Of a stretch of 64,000 nucleotides of DNA, positions 58,601 to 64,000 are shown one piece after another. The DNA is from Lunularia cruciata. Its lineage: Eukaryota; Streptophyta; Marchantiopsida; Lunulariales; Lunulariaceae. The notes below the pieces were generated by a model. The model worked only from the letters and a program-made list of their open reading frames with translations, was not told where the DNA came from and did no database searches. The stretch is from contig OX419759.1 in assembly GCA_948567375.1 (NCBI GenBank), forward strand, positions 25,955,493-26,019,492, in the 5' to 3' direction. Every line of letters begins with the position of its first letter. Position 1 is the first letter of the stretch. The translations under genes and the position numbers were made by a program.

Positions 58601-60190
58601 TTGAGTCTCAAACCTGCATTAAGTTGGCTCATAATCCACGTAGGTTATCCTGCATGGATTATGCCATTCCACCTGTGCAAATGACAGATGACTAACATTT
58701 TGGCAACCTAGACCCTGAAACCATTGTAGTGCACACATTTTTACATTTTTTAAATTTTAATTTTAACTTTTTTTGTGAGGAAATGATAGCTTACTTCACT
58801 ATTTTGGAAGGAAAGCTCTTAGATGTAGTGTCCTTCAAAGTTGTGCATATTAAGCAACAACATGAACAATAGAACACAAGCTAGAAGGTCAACTAAAGGA
58901 ATAATGTTGAATCATACACCAAACCAAAGGATGATCAAAGGCAAATGGCTTTGATGGAGAAGAACTTTGACCCAAAGATGTTTGTAAGGAAGAACCTTTG
59001 GCCTAGAAGCACTTTGGTTGAGACTAAAACTCAATAGAATGACTTTAACTCAATCACACTTGATCCTACATTTTAGAGATGTCAAAGACTATACACCAAT
59101 TTGAATGCACCATCACCTAATTCAAGGATAACCATTTTGTTTCAAGAATAGTCGTTCATATTTAGAGGAAGATTTTTTTGCATTTGGCTAATTAACTACA
59201 TTGGTAACCAAGACTAGTGATGAGGATGTCTTGCAATGTGCGGATGATACTGCACATTAAATGAGTGATAAGGACCAAAAGGAGTGCCCAACCACTTCCA
59301 AGCTGAATAATGACTAAAGATTTTGCCTATAAAAAAAAGTGGTGAATGGACAATTCCACTTTTCACAATGTAGGTAATTGTCTTTTGTCTTGAATTGCAA
59401 CTAATTCCCTACCCAAGCCTTAGTTTCTATAGTTTTATTGCTTTCATCCAATGCATTTTGCCTTCATTCCTTTAGCACTTTGAGAAGATAGTACTTGTCC
59501 AAAAGCCAATGCAAAAGTCCCATGAACCTGTCCTTAAGAGCCTAGCAAAGAATCAGTGGATGGTGTATTGTAAGAGAGAAGTAATCTAGAGTAAGCATTT
59601 GAGTTTCTTGTTCTAGGATTGGGATGTGATAGACTTCAAGATTATTTATGAGATGATGGTCATAGAGGAGAAGAATAGTGGGGGTTTGAGAGGAAATACC
59701 TATGCTTAGACCAAAGAGCATTAGAAGAACATAAATAGTTCAAAGGTAGGCCCATCCAAGGCAGTCACAATTGACACCAAGTTCTCATCTTGCAAATTGA
59801 AGAAAAAAAAAAAAAAACAAGACCACTTTCAAAGAATCATGCAACCAAAACAATGGTTGGTGGGTTCTCAATTATAATGATTCTACCCAAAGGGCAATAG
59901 GAAAATCAGTTATGGAGTTGGCATAGATGAAAAACTTACTTCATTTTGTTGAAATAACCATTTTGTTTCCTTTCACAACATGTATGAGGGAGAACCAGTC
60001 AATTGGGTCCATATGTTTTACCTACAAGCCCAGTCATTTCATAAAACAAATTTAGGAGAGAGAGAGTCACTTACCTAGTCTCTTTGCAATCCAATTCTAC
60101 ATGGGTTTGAACCTACTCAACATGGTGTAGCAAAAGAGGTTCCCTAGCCATTACCCTCACACAAGTTACTTTGCTTCCTAAGTTGAAGGG
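55664..60190. other. Spacer, no gene recognised
   Basis: AT-rich with only short frames. The 58.0-58.7 kb part is slightly less AT-rich but holds no frame over about 60 codons. A 14-A run lies near 59805. Nothing else supported. Confidence 0.4.
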
Positions 60191-61432
60191 GAATCAATGA
60201 TCAAGAAGTATTAGGAAGTGGAGACAAAATTTGCAAAAAAAATCAATTTCATACTTGTGGAAGAAGAAGTAGTGGAGCCAAAGACTCTTTTCTTTGGCTC
60301 CACTACTGTCTTGTAGAAAGTAGTGTAGAAGTACACTACTTTCTTGGTCAAGGTCCTACTCCAGCCAAGAAGAGAGCAAAAAAGGATCCTCAAGTCATCA
60401 AAGTAAACTTCAAATGAGGAAGAAGAAGCAACTTTGGATGTGGTACCAAGGAGGAGGAGGAAGTTGAAGATCAAGAAGAGGAAGGATCTTTCACTTTGTA
60501 GAGTATGGTTGAAGAAGAAGAAGAAGAAGAACTTTCACGGTTATAGAGTATGGTTGAAGAAGGAAATCTATATGAAGAAGGAAAAAGAGGAAAAACTTCA
60601 AATAAGTTCAAGGACCGCTTCAAAGAAGAAGCCAAGAAAGTGAACTCCTTGAGGTCAAGAGATAGAATGCCTCATTTGTCTCTCCATGTTAGGAATAGAA
60701 GAAGGAAGTGGGGCAGTGAGGTGAGTGCAACTTAAGTTGGGGAAGCTACAAATAGAGAAGAAGGAGATGTAGCTAAACTACAAGGACCAATTGTGAGCCA
60801 AGGATGAAGAGGTGGAGAGCCTTTGCCAAGAGATGAACAATGCTAAGATTTGGCTAGCCATCTTGACATCTAGATGACCACAAACTAGAAGGAGGTGGTG
60901 TTGCAATTGAAAGCTCAAGCAAAGGAGATAACATTGGCTAAGAAGAAGGAGGAGGAAAGAGCACAAATGCATAATGTAATCCAAGAGGAATTTCAGGAAA
61001 AGTGCTTGTACATGGAGGAGTCAAAGAAGCATAACATCCAACAAGTGGCAAAAGTCCAAAACTAGTTTGCATGGAGCTACTCCAAGAAAGGGCGGAAGGA
61101 AAAGTAATGAAGACATTGATTCACAAGCTTAAGCTACAAAAAAATAAAAATTGGAAGGAGAATTCTACATGGAGGAGAAAATGGACCAGCTCACTCTCTG
61201 CTTCAAGGGACATGCAAATAGGAAGTTCAATGAAGTTCACAATTTGTATTTGCTAAAGATTGCATATTACAAGGACCGTACCAAGGAAGTTCTTTGGAAA
61301 ACTCAAGTACTTTGTGCTTTCTTCCCGACAAAGCATAGAGCAAAAGGAAGTCCCCTTAGTAGTAGAAGACACCATAGTGCTAGAATACTATGTTGTCAAC
61401 AATGTCCTTCAATAATTTTGCATAGTAATTAG
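60190..61432 (+). pseudogene. Decayed Lys/Glu-rich coiled-coil remnant
   Basis: Overlapping fragments in several frames (60434-60643, 60550-60735, about 60895-61065, 61071-61256, 61151-61432) are dominated by Lys and Glu, with heptad-like stretches such as LKAQAKEITLAKKKEEERAQ. The last fragment contains YLLKIAYYKDRTKEV, similar to 1620-1680. Around 60260-60350, near-identical copies of AAGTAGTGGAGCCAAAGACT-like text face each other as an inverted repeat. No known domain; probably part of an unrecognised repeat family. Confidence 0.3.
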
Positions 61433-61439
61433 TAATCCT

Positions 61440-63290
61440 TGCAAGAACTCTCCTTCTCTCTTTCCACTCCTTTTTTCTTTCTCAAAGAAGAAGTTCTTTG
61501 TAAGTTTGTAAGATAAGAAAGAAATAGAAAGTCTTTGGCCTTGTAGAAAATTTTAGGATGAATGACCCTTGGGTTTGTATCACCTTCTTAATAGAGTACC
61601 ACTTTAGTGAGGTAACTTTGGGGAAAATTTATGATTCAAGTGCATACTCCAGAGAAGATCTGGCACCTTGCCTTACACTAATTTGAAGGTTAATTAGGTA
61701 GTTATGATATGATAAGATAGGAATTATGACCATAATTGGTGGTTGCAGAGTAATTAGGTTTTGCAAGGAACACGTTTAACCATCAAAGTCCCTTTGGGGC
61801 AAAGTGGAGTAGCTGTAGGAAATTTGACATAAGGTTTTGCCCAATAATTAGAGAGTCCATGCAACTTTTTATACAAACCAAAGTCTAATATGATTAATCT
61901 TTATTCACCTAGTGTTCAACTTTGAATGATCCTACACAAGTAGTGGTGCAAATTGCACAATAAGAGTCAATTGTTTGAATTTTGGAAAGAGGGTTGGGAA
62001 TTGGGATTTGAAGATGTAGAGTGGCCTAATGATGGATCTAATCAATCCTAAGTGCCACTAGTAACACAAAATAAAAAATCAAGGACATTTGACTGCCAAA
62101 AAGGCTCCTTTGTGGTATGCCTTACGGACACAGTAGTATATGTTATTGGGGTTAAAACCTTTGAGGCAAAGTGAACTATCACCATTAAGGTAGCTTTGGT
62201 TATATTAGTTTTGATTTAAGATCTTTTTGGTTTATCAAAGAGTGCTACAATGGATGCTTTTCAAACCACTCCGTGTTTGTGAAGCATCCATTGTATAAAA
62301 TAGGAGTGGTTTCTACTCAAGAGGTTAAACAACAAACAATAAATGAATTACACTTTGTGACAATTCCTCTTCAATTTTAGTCATTTCCAATCTATATTCT
62401 TGTAGGATCAACTTGTTCTTATTTATTATACTATTAATATGTCAACATTGGGTTTTTAAAGTACTACCCTCCAAGAAGGCATAACTCCAAAGGTCTCTTT
62501 GTATTTTATTTTTGCATCCCATGGTATTATTAATCCTCAAACTCATCTCTCACCCTTCAATACATTGCTTTGCTCCTTTGGAACCTCAAGGATCACACAA
62601 CCAAGTTGGGTAAAAAAATTTCCCTACACTCAAGCACTTATGTTCCTACTCCAAAGTTCCTCCCCTCTACTCTAACAAAGACATCTACCAATACTCTGAA
62701 TTAAGATAACAATGACAAAGAGCTCTTGTCTGTTTTGCTGAATGAATATTTACACATAGGCCACTACCTTTTATAATCTTGCTACTCTAAGCTAAAATAC
62801 TAATGGTTGAGGAAAGCCAAAGATCCTCTTGGCTTCATCCTCACTATACATTGAGAATCCTCTCTTTGTCTTATCCTATCTACTTGCCTATAAGTTAATT
62901 AGGCACCTTACACATGTGCGTGAAAATATCAATTCTCCCTCAAAGACGACTTACAAAATTGTATCCTTTGGACTTATTACTCCAAGGGTCTACAATTACA
63001 AGTAACTATAACTATGAAGTACTTCTTACTCAAAATATCCTACAACTACAAAGACCTTTTTTTAGTGACGTAACTTTGGCCAAAAGTTTATACTATTAAG
63101 AACTACCTTTGCCTTTAAAATTCCTAAAGAGAAGCTTAGTTTGCTCCTTGTAACTGACTATCTTTTATAGACAAGTATCACAATTTTTGGTAAACTTTCC
63201 TATTTGAATGCTCCCTAAGTCTAATAGCAAACTAGCACATCTTTTCTTCTTTGTACTTCTTTCCATCTAACTTCTAGACATACAAATTCA
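61440..63290. other. Spacer, no gene recognised
   Basis: Short frames only. No paired repeat ends or RNA genes recognised. Confidence 0.4.
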
Positions 63291-63880
63291 ATTTGTTGAG
63301 TTTCACCTGTGTTGCACTCCCTTGTCCTACTTCTTCCAACATACCTACAAAGTGGTCTCTTGCCTCCATCTACCAGATCACCTTTTTCTTCTCCTCCTCC
63401 AAGTGTTGGGTCATAACCTTTGCTTCTTTCTTCACTTCCTCTAGCATTTGGGTTTGATCCAACTCCTTCTCTTATTTCTCTTTATTTTATTCATTGGCCA
63501 AGTGCTCCAATTGGGTAGCCACTTCCTTGCAATACTCAGATATTTGTAGCTCCAAGATCACTACTCAAATCTTGGAAGTCTCCAATTCACCACAAATACT
63601 CACCGTCACTTTGTCTCTAGCCTTCAATTTGTCTTTGTATTCAAGCTACTTTTTCATTTTGCTTAAGTTGAAGTTCCTTCAACTCTCCTTGCAACTTCTT
63701 AATTTCTTCTTCTCTTTGGCTGCAATTTGTTGCAAGGAAGGAATTTTGCCTCTTTGCTTCAAAATTCTCCAACACAAGGCATTTACCTTCTTTTCTTTTT
63801 CTTTGTATAATTTTAGACCTTTGCTATCTACTCCTTCTTGTTCCAAGTGTAGATGATCTTTTGGAGTCAAAGGATCAATG
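63290..63880 (-). pseudogene. Decayed coiled-coil remnant, minus strand
   Basis: Minus-strand text is Glu/Lys/Gln/Leu-rich across several frames: EKEKKVNALCWRILKQRG and LQQIAAKEKKK at 63679-63870, then LELQISEYCKEVATQLEHLA near 63500-63570 and LEEVKKEAKVMTQHLEEEKK near 63380-63450. The heptad pattern suggests a long coiled coil broken by stops. It may be another copy of the family at 60.2-61.4 kb in opposite orientation. Confidence 0.35.
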
Positions 63881-64000
63881 TGGTGTAATCCACCACATTA
63901 GGGTAGATTACTCCCTGAATTGGGAGTAGACTGCCTATTATTGTGAAAAAAGAACCTCCATCATTTGTAGTGCTGACCCCAACAGGTAGATTGCAAAATT

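Overview
The window looks like nuclear DNA from a land plant with a large, repeat-filled genome. A gymnosperm is my best guess, but this is inference from low gene density, long AT-rich spacers and many decayed, nested LTR retrotransposons; no marker fixes the species. The only gene that looks intact is a three-exon glycosyltransferase family 61 (GT61) gene at 11675-13892 (+). Its product would be a Golgi type II membrane protein of about 509 residues. Both introns have GT-AG borders, and the exons join in frame.

Layout. 1-5461: decayed, lysine/glutamate-rich open-frame remnants and a young 181-bp tandem duplication. 5464-7524: a structurally complete Tigger/pogo-type DNA transposon with a TA target duplication; its transposase (minus strand) has one short intron and three single-base frame breaks. 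7527-11600: AT-rich DNA with one tandem duplication. 11675-13892: the GT61 gene. 14830-15690: an unexplained, more gene-like block. 17155-18175: a relic of a non-LTR reverse transcriptase. 20640-21640: inverted and direct copies of a foldback-like repeat. 26206-30958: a decayed Ty1/copia element (minus strand) with a solo LTR of a different family inside its RNase H region.

32321-55658 is a nested stack of one Ty3/gypsy chromovirus family (LTR about 740 bp, initiator-tRNA-Met primer site, C-terminal chromodomain). Element 1 (32321-38646, +) stands alone. Element 3 (39107-55658, minus) is the host of the stack. Element 2 (41269-48643, +) is inserted in its RNase H region, and a solo LTR (42292-43036, +) lies inside element 2. 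A separate 3,057-bp insert at 50993-54049 interrupts element 3 gag; it ends in TGTTGTCA/TGACAACA and is mostly a tandem array whose unit grows from about 100-150 bp to a regular 144 bp. 55659-64000 is spacer with lysine/glutamate-rich coiled-coil remnants like those at the left edge.

The retrotransposon copies share defects (a TGA early in gag, a stop between gag and pol, and in two copies a 2-base integrase deletion). This suggests spread of an already defective lineage helped in trans. The most unusual points are two small ORFs between the primer site and gag that recur in all three chromovirus copies, the 144-bp array insert, and the near-complete Tigger element.
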